DNA of 64,000 bases from Adiantum capillus-veneris (Eukaryota; Streptophyta; Polypodiopsida; Polypodiales; Pteridaceae). Position numbers and translations under genes: made by a program. The stretch spans positions 104,791,087-104,855,086 of the forward strand of contig CM043966.1 in assembly GCA_014529385.2 (NCBI GenBank), written 5' to 3'. The notes under the pieces are model-generated. The model was given only the letters and a program-made list of their open reading frames with translations. It did not search any database and was not told the origin of the DNA. How positions within the stretch are numbered: position 1 is the first letter of the stretch; each line of letters begins with the position of its first letter. Below, in pieces: positions 19,355 through 30,645 of the stretch.

Positions 19355-20207
19355 ACCACAGCCTTCTCAACTTGGGATTCAAAGCCAACAACTGACCAAA
19401 GGTAATGTTAGATTTTTGGCTCTGTACATCACTTACCAGGTCATACTTGGGGTAGCCACGTCCTGGCTGGAAGTCCACCTCCTTCATTTTGTGGCGACTT
19501 CTCCTCTTGCTAGTCTCCGACTTCTCTCTCTGCCTTTGTATACCTTCTCCTTACCCTTGAAATCTCTAGTCTCCCGCTTGGTCTATGTTTCCCTTTCAGC
19601 TCTCGCTCTTTTATTGGCCAAAACATCAATATCTTGCTTATATACTCCAATGATATTCACTCTAGGGACTTCACCACCATCTGGAGGATCTCGCTCCATT
19701 GGATTCTCAAGTACTTGCTCTCTTTAGCCATTAAACTATGCTTGAAATCTCCCTCTACTAAATAGCGGGTACATAACACCTCTTTCTCTCTATGGCCTTG
19801 CCCTGCCTCTTACTCCCCTTGGTTGTCATTATCTATCACACTTAGCCGCAATTTCTGCATTTTCTCGAACAAATCATGTATGGTTCGCACCCAATTCTAC
19901 AACGCCACTGTTACGCCTTGGTTCCAATGGTGTCCTCATGAACATCCTCTCTTGGACCCTAAGGTTGGGTAGGAACCACCATTTCATAGCCCACCATGCC
20001 CTATTCAATCTTATTGTTGATCTTCCTGCTCTTTGCCTTTGCAATCACCATTGTGCCATTGTAATTTTTTGGGATTTCAAAGTCCACATTTTCCCTTACT
20101 TTAGGATGCAGATACGCCATGAATTTGTCCAGTTTGAAGTAGTCTCCATTAGCCAGTTGCCGCTAACTCTACCCAATATGCCTCAAAACAATCCAAAAAC
20201 AAATTGA
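19354..20207 (-). pseudogene. Gypsy-type gag/protease-region fragment (family E1)
   Basis: Read on the minus strand from the PBS-like site at 20208 towards lower coordinates, several short frames carry retrotransposon-like phrases. One is FKLDKFMAYLHPKVRENVDF near 20100, which parallels KFMDCLHEEVRDKVEIE in family E2 (near 52620). Another, YPKYDLVSDVQ…ITFGQLLAL near 19430, resembles the region before the protease in plant gypsy polyproteins. Many stops and frame changes are present. The assignment rests on short motifs only. Confidence 0.5.
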
Positions 20208-20218
20208 TGGGGGCACCA
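20208..20218 (-). other. Putative primer-binding site of gypsy family E1
   Basis: The minus strand reads TGGTGCCCCCA just inside the LTR end at 20224. The same word occurs near 53086-53096 (one base changed) and at 26645-26655, always at the border of LTR-like and gag-like sequence. I did not identify the matching tRNA. Confidence 0.45.
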
Positions 20219-20223
20219 ATAGA

Positions 20224-22031
20224 TGGAGAGGGGAAATGGGGAACACACCCAGCACACACACAAATGCCTCTCTATAGCCCAGGGTATTCACAGGCACCTT
20301 ATCCTCTCGGAAAACAAATCCAAACAACACACTCGCACAAGCAAAGCACCGTTTGCACACCTCTTAACGCACACACACTTAGCAAGACCGCCATTTGACA
20401 CAAATACACCACCAATGCTTGTTCCATGACATCCGACACACAAAACAAATCAATTTCACACCTGTTGCACCACAAAGTGGGGGGAACAGCTTGATATTGC
20501 TCAACACAATGCTCATACAACCATTACAATGCCACAGCGGCAAGCTCGAACAAAAACAGCCCTCAAGACTTCACTCTTGGCTTCCTTTTTACTCTCATAG
20601 TCCCAAAACTGAAAAAAAAGTCCCAAATTGAGTTTAAAAAAGGTTTTTATAGAGGGGCCCACTCTTTTTTGGAAACTTTGATTTGATTGGGCCCTTTGAG
20701 TGCTTTATTTGGCAATTTCTTTCAAGGCTTGAAGACTCCATATCAACTACCCAACACTCTCTCTCTGAGCTCTCAAGGAGGGGGGCACTAGCGCTAGCAC
20801 TACTGCCTCCTACCCTTTGTATTCAATAAAAGGGTGGAGCCAAGAGGGCCATGGTATTAAAACCCTTGCTAGTTGCCACATCATCTCTACATAGAACCAC
20901 TCGACAGCACCACACGGCACCACCACCACTCGTCAATGCCATGTCATTGCCTGACACGGCCACACTGTGCCAAAATCGCTGCCAGGAGTAGCGCCCTATG
21001 CTAGGTTCCATAGCCCCACACCATGAGCTCCCAAGGAGCTCCTTTGTGATGCCTTATGAGCCCCAATCCTCCAGTATATATACCATGTAATGCAATGGCC
21101 AAAACCCCCCATGTGGGTCTACTTGACTTGCCACATGGCATGCTTTGGTGAAGCACTCCCCTCAAGGGCTCCAAAAGCCATTAAAAAACCTTGAATTTTT
21201 TCCCCAAACTTCATTGACTTGCCACGGGGCGTTTGGTGATCAGATTTTAAGTCTTTCAAGCCACATCAAGTCTCCCCTTTGCCAACTCCAACCCCTATAA
21301 TCCTCATTGCATTTTGGCTTTGTGGAGGCCACTAATCAAGGCTGCAAAAAAACGAGAAAAATCGCTTGATGCCACCCGACTAGCAACTGCTACCGACTTT
21401 CACCCATCATGTCTTGGCAATAAGGACTTCGATTAATGATCTGTCACTTTCTATCAACTCCACATGATGTGCACTACCTTTGAGATCCCTAGCAAGGCTC
21501 AAAAACCTCCATATGGAATGCTTACCAATGCGGTCAATTTGGCACACAACTGGCCCCTGACAAACTTTCCACTGACCATAACTTGCTCATTTGAGATTCA
21601 ATCAATGATCCAAGAAGGTCTTCATGCTCCACATCTTGAGCACTTCAACTGTATCTACTGACATAATCTCTAACCACTTAACCCCACTTGCCCTGTCCGT
21701 TGGAAATCTGCTATGCATTCCATCTTTGACCAGTTATGTCTTTCACACCAGGGCTCCATTTGAGGAGCCGTCTAGATCAGCTCGTAGAGCATCACAAATA
21801 CCACATTGTAAGGTACTATCCAGATGCTTTCGACATCTAGACCTGCCATCCCAAGTGGCCCCTTTTGAATCCCTTTCGGTCTAAAAAACCGCATCATGCA
21901 TACATTTCAACCACTTCCTGCTTGCCCAGGGCTTTTGTATATGCTCTAGCACTTTGTCATGCACATGTCTGTAGCCTTAACATTGCTTGGCATTACTTCT
22001 AGCCTCGACCAGTTTTGGTGGCACCAACGTC
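20224..22031 (-). repeat. LTR of gypsy family E, copy 1
   Basis: About 1.8 kb of non-coding sequence shared with copies at 50066-51790 and 53102-55038 plus 59852-59987. Shared landmarks include GCCTCTCTATAGCCCAGG near the low-coordinate end and GCACCAACGT at the high-coordinate end. On the minus strand the element would read LTR, PBS, gag, so this is a 5' LTR. The long CT tracts of the other copies are absent here. Confidence 0.7.
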
Positions 22032-22750
22032 TATATGGCCATTTCCCTAACCAAGTGATTAGAACTAATCGGGATCGAGCATTAGGTTTTGTACCATTTT
22101 TTCTTATTTTTCATCTGCTTGATTGTGTGCATTGTGTTTTGCTATTTTTCTTAAGTCAAATTACATTTCTTTATAGTTTCTCAAGAGCTTTCTATTGCAC
22201 CTATGCATGCTCTAATTGAAGCTCATATGCTTAATTAATTTTTCTCCAATTGATTCTCTTCAATACTATTAGTAGTGAGACTGACTCCCTATTAGACTCC
22301 AAAAGTGTTTTTCTTTGGATTCTTTTGGAAGATCCTAGTGGCCCCATCTAGAAAGCCACAATTGCATCAAGCCTCGTTGTTTTGCACCTCTACTTGGCAG
22401 CACCATCACTTGGAGTTTCATCAACCACTCTCTTACTATGGACAAAGTTTGTGTCAAGATTCCCTACCCTACTACACACTTCTCTCTCTGCTCGACATCA
22501 CCCTACAACTACGGCCCTTGCACATGCCCTTGCAATCTCCGTTGACTACTCTTGGTTGACCTACCCACCATTGCTTTGTTGGACAGGCACACAACTTCTC
22601 GAATCATCCACATCATCGATGACATCACCCGTTGGCTTGTGCTCACTCTAAATCTCCTTGTCTATTCATAGCGCTACCTTGTTCTCATTGACTCCAATTG
22701 GCCGCTCATAGACCATGCCTTGCAGCCGACTATCGGCATGCCATTTGTGG
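22032..22750. other. Unassigned non-coding DNA between gypsy fragments
   Basis: No motif, repeat partner or coding frame recognised. Confidence 0.4.
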
Positions 22751-25700
22751 CCCACGTGCTTATAAAAGTCTTCTCTCTGCTGACTACCAAAGTTCAGACT
22801 CCATGAAAAAATCTAAAAATATTTTTATTTTATTTGGGGTTTTTCTTTCGTAAGCGGCCATTCCCATGGCATATAGTAGACCTTGACATCCTTGGCTTAT
22901 CTTTAGGCTCTAAAGCCCAATGTCTCACACCTTTTGGCCTCATAGCCCATTCATCGTGCCTTTCCCTTGTTTTCAAGATTTTTGGGGCAATTAGGAAGTA
23001 AATGATCTACCCCACAACCTTCACAAAACCCAAAAAAAATTGTTCATTTTCCCTTGTGTGGACTAACTCATGCCCAATGGTTACCTCCACATTCATATCA
23101 AGGACCTTCTGATTGAGTATCTTGTTGTGCTCCCATTAGCTATAATGTCCTAGGAGGATATCCTCTAGGTTTGAAGTTCTAATTTTCTATGAGCATGAGC
23201 GTGTTTTCATCCATCGTGTAATGATTTTTTTGTTGGCTAATAAATGTAAGAAGATTTTGCAACCCCATCTGAGTTTACCCAAGAAGGATAAGCCCTCATT
23301 GGCATATGCAATTCCTTTTGGTCCCCCCCCCAAGGTTTCCACTAGCTCTTTGTAGTAAGAAGTTTGTGGCAACATTGATTGACTTGTGAGTGCTTCTACC
23401 GACTACGTGTATCAAAAAATATCCCAATTATCTTGAGGAAAAGGAGGTTGTTGACCCAACACGCATTGTGGCTTGTCTCCCCCTTGTGTTGTGTTGTTTG
23501 GTCCTATTTGGTTATTCGGTGGTGATGGCAAAGGTTGCACCCTTGGAGGTCTAAAAGGCCTTTCCCTCATGTAGTTTTTGTTGTCAAAACTCATTCATAT
23601 TTTGTTTGGTGTATTTCTACTCAATTATGCACCACTACAAAGCTCTAGGTACATTTGCTGCTTGTGGTGGTTGTTGTCGTAGGTTAGGATTTTGTTGATA
23701 GGTCTAATTCATCCTTTGAATTACTTCCTCTATCACTTAATCAACATTGGGTGTGATAGAAGTAGGAGAACTTTGTTTTGTTGATGGTTCACTGATGGTT
23801 GAAGAGGCACTACTGGTAGCTTGAATTGATATCTACATCTTCCGATACCTCTCTGTAAGTGTTGCAATTGTGGACTACATACAACGCTTCTCTAGTGACC
23901 TTCTCAAATGTGGTGCACACCTTCAAGTGAAAATCCTTTTTGAAGTTTTTTTTCTCAAGCCCTCTATAAAGAGAACCAATAATCTCTTGTCTTGCGGTAA
24001 CTCTTGTGCAGTACATCTCTCAATATATTGCTTGAAGTGAGAGGAAGCTTTCTTCACCTTTTTGTTCTCTTTTTTCTTAAAGGCGTAGATTTGGGAGACT
24101 ATATTATGTTTGATTTCTTTTTTTGAGGATTCCTCTGCAAAGTCTCATAGGAGTTTCTTGATATTTGAAAAATCTCTGCTATTCAATGTTTGGAACCATG
24201 TCAAGGTTGTTCCTTCCAAAGTTAACCCAAATCCCTTGTATTAATTCTAGAAATCCGCTACTTGTTCAACCCTTAAGACTTGTTTAAAGAGTGAAACATG
24301 TGCATATGGATCTCCCAACCCAATGTACTTTTTTGGCAACACATTTTTCCACTTGAGATAGTTGCATCCGTAGTATCTTGGTTAACATTCTCATTCCTCT
24401 AGGCTCCCTTACAACATCTCTAGCTTTGTATCCACCATTAGGGATTTTGGTTGGAGTTCTCTCCATTATTCTCTCATCTGGTCGCACATCCCTCGCTTCA
24501 GTCCAGGTATCTAGAACCCTTTTAGTATAGATAGTTTTTGGAGTGTCATTGCTTCGATGTGTGGTCATTGGAACCCTCGAATTCAAGGATCCCATTGGTC
24601 TTGCCACTCAAAATTATGTTAAACTAAATGAATCTTCCAATCTAGTTGTAACAAGACTTGCTCTCGTAGTTTTTGGCCTCGTCTCTGAGAGAGTCGGTTT
24701 GTATGTGCTAGGTAGGAGTGACATAGTATTGATGGAGGGGTCCTCCAAAGTACATATGTCTCTCCAAATCTTTGTAGCCCCCAAACACAGTATCTTCACC
24801 CATACTTATCAAGCATGAACACTTGGGTTCTCTACCTTCTTCGCATGTAAAAACATACAAGAGTTTTTGCTCCGATAACTCTCCAATGTAGGGCTCATTG
24901 TACTTACAAAAGAGCATCTGCTCTCCATTGTCGTACTTATACAACCCACATGAGTATTGTCCGTGTGGACTTGAGCTGCCATATTCACTCACCTTAACTT
25001 CGCATTCAGAATGTCTAGCTTAGGCGGCTTGTCTTCAAGCTTGACATCAACCTTTAGTACATGTCAATTTGCACTTTTCCACATTTAGGAATTTTGTACA
25101 ACCAAATACATGGTATCCTCGTCATCAAAATATTGATCACCATTGTAGTCCACATACACTATGTCCTTGAACTCACCAAGTCTTTCTTCTAATTTCACAA
25201 AATAGAGATTGGCATGCTGTCTTTGTAAATTTTTGCACCTTGTTCATTTTCAAATTGATAATTCAAGTGCAACAATTTTATGGCTGCTGCAGGTTGGATG
25301 GTCCTACTCCCATGTTGGTTCCTTCTTTGAAACTCGCACTCTTGAACCCTTCAGTCATTTATGTATAGGATCTCTCTGAAGAAATGTTAAAAAGATTTTT
25401 CTCTAGAATGGACTCTCAGGTTGGCAATGGGCCCTGATTAACACTATCCTCTATTGAAATGTGATTGGCCTGATCTCCTATAGTAGGGTTTCAACTCTAA
25501 TATAATCTGCATGATTGCAAATACATCAAGAAAAGTACTTTTGCAAAACCATGACCTTTTACTACTTTTTTTGCATTCAACTCCTCGGATTGGAAACAAT
25601 TTGAGCCGCACACTCTAGCTCTTGAAATCTGTATAAAAAAACACTTGGTGGCTATGATTTTACATCCACTCTGTTAGTCAAAATTTGAAGTTGACAGAAT

Positions 25701-26100
25701 TTTATCAAGCATTTTGCAAACATTCTTAATTTGCTTATAGAATTCACAAATCAAGTCCAAATTTAATTTTGAAAAGACCACCAAGCTCCTTGTGACTAGC
25801 TATAGCTAATCCAAAACTTGTCTATAGCTTTCTCTAACTTCTTAGACAGAGAGGAAAACCAATTACTAGCATCTTTCCTCAGAACTACCTCAAACATCTC
25901 TAGGCATTTCTCATCTCCTATCACCCTCTTTATGCGGCAAGCCATTTTTAAATTTGCTAAAAATAACTCAGCATCCTCTCCAAGCTCTCCAAAGAAGAGA
26001 GGATATATTGTCATTGGTGTTGGGCCTCCATTAAAAAAACTCCAAAACATGTCTTCTCTTCTTCTTTTTTTTCTTTCCTTTCTTAGAAATATTTACACAC
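22750..26100 (-). pseudogene. Gypsy-type gag region (family D1), heavily decayed
   Basis: On the minus strand a succession of short frames reads like plant gypsy gag. Near 26000-25810 lies PLFFGELGEDAELFLANLKMACRI and onward, retrotransposon-gag-like. Near 24060-23950 is HFKQYIERC…VLFIEGLEKK. Near 23590-23420 is YMRERPFRPPRVQPLP, with QTSYYKELVE further on. Near 22990-22960 a CCHC knuckle of the C-x2-C-x3-H-x4-C form (CEGCGVDHLLPNC) appears. The same succession occurs in D2 (30646-33110), which shows that the two are copies of one family. No frame is intact. Confidence 0.6.
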
Positions 26101-26644
26101 ACAATGTTTTGCTAGGTTTTGATTTTTTCTAGAACAAAATGAAGACATACACGTCAAAAGATGTGTGATGGTCAACAAGAGACAAGATGTCAAGCTTGGT
26201 GACGCAAGAATTTCTCCTACTCTTTGAGCACCAAACATGAACATCATATGTTGTTGAAAACAAATCTTTCTACTAATTGCAATGTTTATCCTAATACATG
26301 GTGTAAAGTGAAAAGAAAAATCTCTATTCTTGGACCATTAGCCATGGTCTATGCATGACCTAATGCTTAAAATAGAACAAAAATATAAACATCCAAACTA
26401 AGATCATACGTAATGAGAGACAAAATAAAAGGATTCACTGATGCATTTACCTCAACTAACCTATGAGGACTTAAAATTCTATAATTACACGTTGAAATTG
26501 TAGCTTAGTACTAACAATGATGTGTACCTTTTTCCTAGCAATGGGGATGAAGGGGTTATACAAATTTTCATGATTCATGCAAACTACTTCATTACTCTAA
26601 AGGATGAGTATTCACAACAACATACATACACAAGCCCTCCTTAG

Positions 26645-26655
26645 TGGGGGCACCA
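26645..26655 (-). other. Putative primer-binding site of gypsy family D1
   Basis: The minus strand reads TGGTGCCCCCA, identical to the site at 20208-20218, about 600 bases before the first gag-like frame of D1. It implies an LTR starting near 26657 at higher coordinates. Confidence 0.4.
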
Positions 26656-26656
26656 A

Positions 26657-28089
26657 AATTGGGGTGGTCTGGGACGGGCAACTAGAGAGGCGACCTCTTA
26701 ACATCCCTCAAAGATCTCATACTGCTCAATTGGGTTGGGGCAACCATGAGAAAGAAAAAAAATAACAACCCCACAGCCAAACAAGTGAAAGGGCACCACC
26801 TAGTTATGGTCCCGCACGTAAGAGAGATTTTTCCACAACCAAGAAGAGGCACAACAAAACACACATGAACGATCGCACACAAAGACACATGCCAAATGGA
26901 GCAAGAGAGATATAGAGCAAAGGAAAAAGAGAGAGGAATGGAACTTGTGTAATATCTAGTTTGTAACTTGCAAATGGAGATTGTTTGTTAGAACGCTATC
27001 ACGTAGCTTGCACAAAACTAAACCAATGCTTAGTGAAATCTAACCATTTCCATCACACACACACACACTATCTTAGGGTTGTGAGACACATCTCACCACC
27101 ATACCCTCCTACAATGAGCAAGAACTTTACAATGAAAACACACTAGTCACTTTCTCAAGTAAGCTCAAATGAAAAAACTTAAAAGATACAAGTCACCTTG
27201 CATTTGCCAAGGAAATTTACACGTGGAAGGACGAAGATTTTGAATCCAAGCACAACTTTGAAGCACCAAAACCTCAACTGTTTATAGTGGAAGAGCATGT
27301 ACAATAGTGGTTTGAGATATGGCACTCACACTCTCTCACTTTGCAATGTGTAGCTTCAAAGCTTCTCTCACACTAAGTGTGAAGCTCACAAGGTGATGAC
27401 TACATCTAAATCTCTCCTCGTGGGGTGCTAGGTGAGATATTGGAGATGATTTACAATCTCCTCCTGTTCTTTAGACAATTGATACTCTAAAAGGATATTG
27501 TCTTTCCTTCTGATCTCCCCATGGAGTTTTGTGTGTGACTCTATGGCATCAATATATGTGGTGGGTACTTTCGAGCTTGAGTTGCACGTCTTTCTTTTTT
27601 TTGGAGTTTGCAAAGCACTCCTTACTGCTTGGACATTGTGCTTGGATTTTTGTAATAAGTCTAACTATGACTCTGCCTCTAGGAGATCATCAATCATTCC
27701 AAGGGCTTGATGTGCAATGCGGGTTAGCATCGGTCCAACATTCATGCAATTCTTGTTCTTCTCATTTCTCTTTAGGTATGCGTCGACCATATTTTCCAAA
27801 ATGTAATTACCGATGTTGCATTTGATGGCACGGCGTTGTCATAATCTTATGGCCATAACCACTACCAGATGTAGGAGTGGCTTGGTGTATCTAGGTAGCT
27901 TTCATACCTTGAGGTGCTAAGAAATAAGCCGCAATGGAAGCTCAATTTTTTAATAGCTCTAATCCGTGGAGGTAAGTTTATGGCCCTGTTGCTTTATAAA
28001 GTCTTTGTCATTGTCTATTTCCTTTGTCTTCAACGACAAGTTGGGGTGTGTTAATTGAGCCAATGTCAGTTTACAGGATCTACTAAAGA
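26657..28089. other. Non-coding, probable LTR or leader of family D
   Basis: No gene. A short CA tract lies at 27056-27069. Position next to the PBS-like site suggests LTR sequence, but I could not define a second LTR end. Confidence 0.35.
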
Positions 28090-28586
28090 CCCAAGCCTTG
28101 AAAATGCACATCAAAGACAAATACAAAGAAGCAATAAAGAATGGAGTTACATTTTCTCGAAATCGTCAAGTATTGTAATTTCCCGCTTTATTTCAAGCCA
28201 TTATAATAATTGTAAATTGTTATGGGCTCAATGAGAGTTCAAAGTTGTAAAGAATATGTTTGTTAGTGTGCCTAGGTTGTGAATACAATAAGTTGTGGAG
28301 CCTTAAAGGCCTTGGTCGGCGCCCGAAAAATGCACACTTTAACCCTAGGAATATAAGGCAGTGTGTAAATGGAATTAGGGTTCTCAGTCTCATTTGTTGA
28401 GACCACTTCTAGTGAGAGCTCGTGGCTAAAAAATTCTTGAGCTTCTCCTTGTTCATGTGACTTGATTAACACTAAACAATACTTAATTCTCTTTCATTAT
28501 GCCTCTTTCACTCTCTTATAATTGTCTATGATGTTTTGATTAACTAGATTATAACTAACGAGTGGCTAATCCCACTCTAATCTTGT
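28090..28586 (+). repeat. Direct repeat, copy 1 (about 0.5 kb)
   Basis: Begins CCCAAGCCTTG and is repeated at 28987-29457 at an offset of 897 bases with moderate divergence. Both copies contain a TATA-like 'atataaggcagtg' type segment followed by CTTCTAGTGAGAGCTC, as in LTR promoters. I found no PBS. Confidence 0.7.
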
Positions 28587-28986
28587 GTGATTTCTCTCTA
28601 TTCTTTGTGTGTGCATGTAGGTTTTATTGGAGTGTGAATGCTCAATGGATCTATATGTATGTGTGCTTGTGATTAGTGTGTTTCATGATGTGATTAGTGT
28701 GTTGCATGATGAGATTACTGATGTGTGCGTGATCGCAATTGTTAGCGTGTGTGATTGAGTTGATTTGAGGTGAAGAGAAGTGGATGAGGAAATTGCCAAA
28801 CATTGTGCTTAGCTCCTCCATAGGACGAGAAACTCACCTTGTAGAGTCACCAATTGTGTTTCCATGATTAGCTCACTAATCATGTGACTATTTCCATGCC
28901 CTAGCTGGGTAGCTCATCACTCTAGATTGACACGTATATGTTGGTCATTGGAGCTATGCTATGATGGTAACACGAGCTTCTAAATG

Positions 28987-29457
28987 CCCAAGCCTTGCAA
29001 ATGCACATCAAAGACAAATACAAAGTAGTAGTAAAGATTGTGATTTCTTGATTTATTCAAGCCATCGTAATAATTGTAATGTGTTATGGGCTCAATGAGA
29101 GTTTATAGTTGTAAAGAACATGTTAGTTAGGGTACCGAGGTTGCAGACACAGCAAGTTGTGGAGCCCTAATGACCTTGGGCATCCAAGCAGTGCACATTT
29201 TAACCTTAGGTATATAAGGTAGTGTGTAAATGAAATTAGAGTTCTCAGCCTCATTTATTGAGACTACTTCTAGTGAGAGCTCACGAGGTGTGTGACTACG
29301 GATTTCTTGAGCTTCTCCCTGCTCATGCGACTTGATTAACAGTAATCAATACTTAATTCTCTTTCACTATGCCACTTCCACTCTCTTATGATTGTCTATG
29401 ATGCTTCGATTAGCTAGATCGTAACTAACTAGTGGTTAATTTTTACTCTAATCTTTT
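28987..29457 (+). repeat. Direct repeat, copy 2
   Basis: Diverged partner of 28090-28586. The 400-base spacer between them is T/G-rich with repeated GATTAGTGTG words and shows no coding potential. Confidence 0.7.
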
Positions 29458-30640
29458 GAATGCAAGATTAGGGCTTTGGAGCTCCGACAAAATTGACCTA
29501 CACATTGCGTAATCAACAAATGTGCATAGCCATTGGATTCAAGACATGGGCGGTATGCAAGATTATTAAAATTTGATGATTTTGAGCTTTTGACTTGTGT
29601 ATCTGCATGCTATCGTAATGCCAAATTTTTCTTAGAATCAAATGTGCATAACCTGATGGTTTCATGTGGTGGTTTGCATTGTTGACTTGCTCATTGCATG
29701 CGTTGATGGGTCAATTGTGATAGTGTGCACTAAGATTAAGTGTGTGTGTGTACTCTAATTGAGTGTGTACGCCTAATTTTAGGTGTGTGTACTAATCTTC
29801 CCTTGTGTGTGCCCTAAAAAATCAATGTGTGCTTGGTGATTTGGCAAATTTGTCTGTTGATTTGTGATATGGACAACAATTTTGTGCTTGATTTGTAATT
29901 TTGACAAGATTAACACGTGTGTGCACACCTAGAAAATTGGTTTAAAAACTACCAATTATTAGTGTGTGTGCACCTAAAAAAGTGACAAATATGCATGATT
30001 AATTGGATGTTTGATTGCATATTTGATGTGTGTAATGGTTAAATGCTGCATTTTGTAGCTAAAACAAGTTTTCACACACTCTAATTGCGTCAATTTTTGA
30101 CTTGATTTCGTCCATTTAATTGCTCAGTTTTGGTTTTCATTTCGTGAAAGTAATTGGGACTTGAATTGATGTGCTAATTGACATTTGATTTGTCTCCACC
30201 ATTCACTATATTTTGTGGAAATTTTTTATTAAAAAATGAGTGTTTTTTGGATAATTTTTGGTAATTTTTTGGCAATTTTTATTAATTTTTGCAATTAATA
30301 TTCGATTAATTCCTTAAAATTTTGATAAATTGTGATCTTGATGTGATGCTTTGTGTGTGTAAATAGGCATGCTTTGGTGCCCTCATTGGTCGATTTTTGT
30401 GCATTTTGCTATTTTTCGAGAGATCGATTTAAAGATTGTCATTTTCGATGATTTAAAAAAATAAAATTGAAAACTTTCTCCAACTCGAGCCGACAAATGT
30501 TCATGAGCTTTGGTGTGCCATCCGACAAAGTTGCAACAAACTCTGATGAATTTGTATCCGACTCTGGCAAGAAATCGACTTTCGATGTTTCTCTTGGTGA
30601 GAATAACCGCTTGATCCTCTAAGGAGATTTCTTGAAGAGG
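29458..30640. other. T-rich non-coding DNA
   Basis: Long T-rich stretch (for example 30180-30330) and repeated GTGTGTG-containing words. No gene recognised. Confidence 0.5.
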
Positions 30641-30645
30641 AATTT

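Larger units (their letters stand above)
11970..19355 (+). mobile_element. Ty1/copia element A1, 5'- and 3'-truncated, split by copia B
   Basis: The sequence is homologous to copia A3 at the right end of the window (from about 61590) and to inverted fragment A2 (33117-34590). A-family sequence runs 11970-13554, is interrupted by copia B (13555-19102), and resumes at 19103-19354. The flanks carry the 5-bp duplication CTTTA. A1 stops inside the protease/integrase junction, where gypsy-type sequence on the other strand begins. No LTR of A1 is visible at its left; the homology to A3 begins in the leader. Confidence 0.85.
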
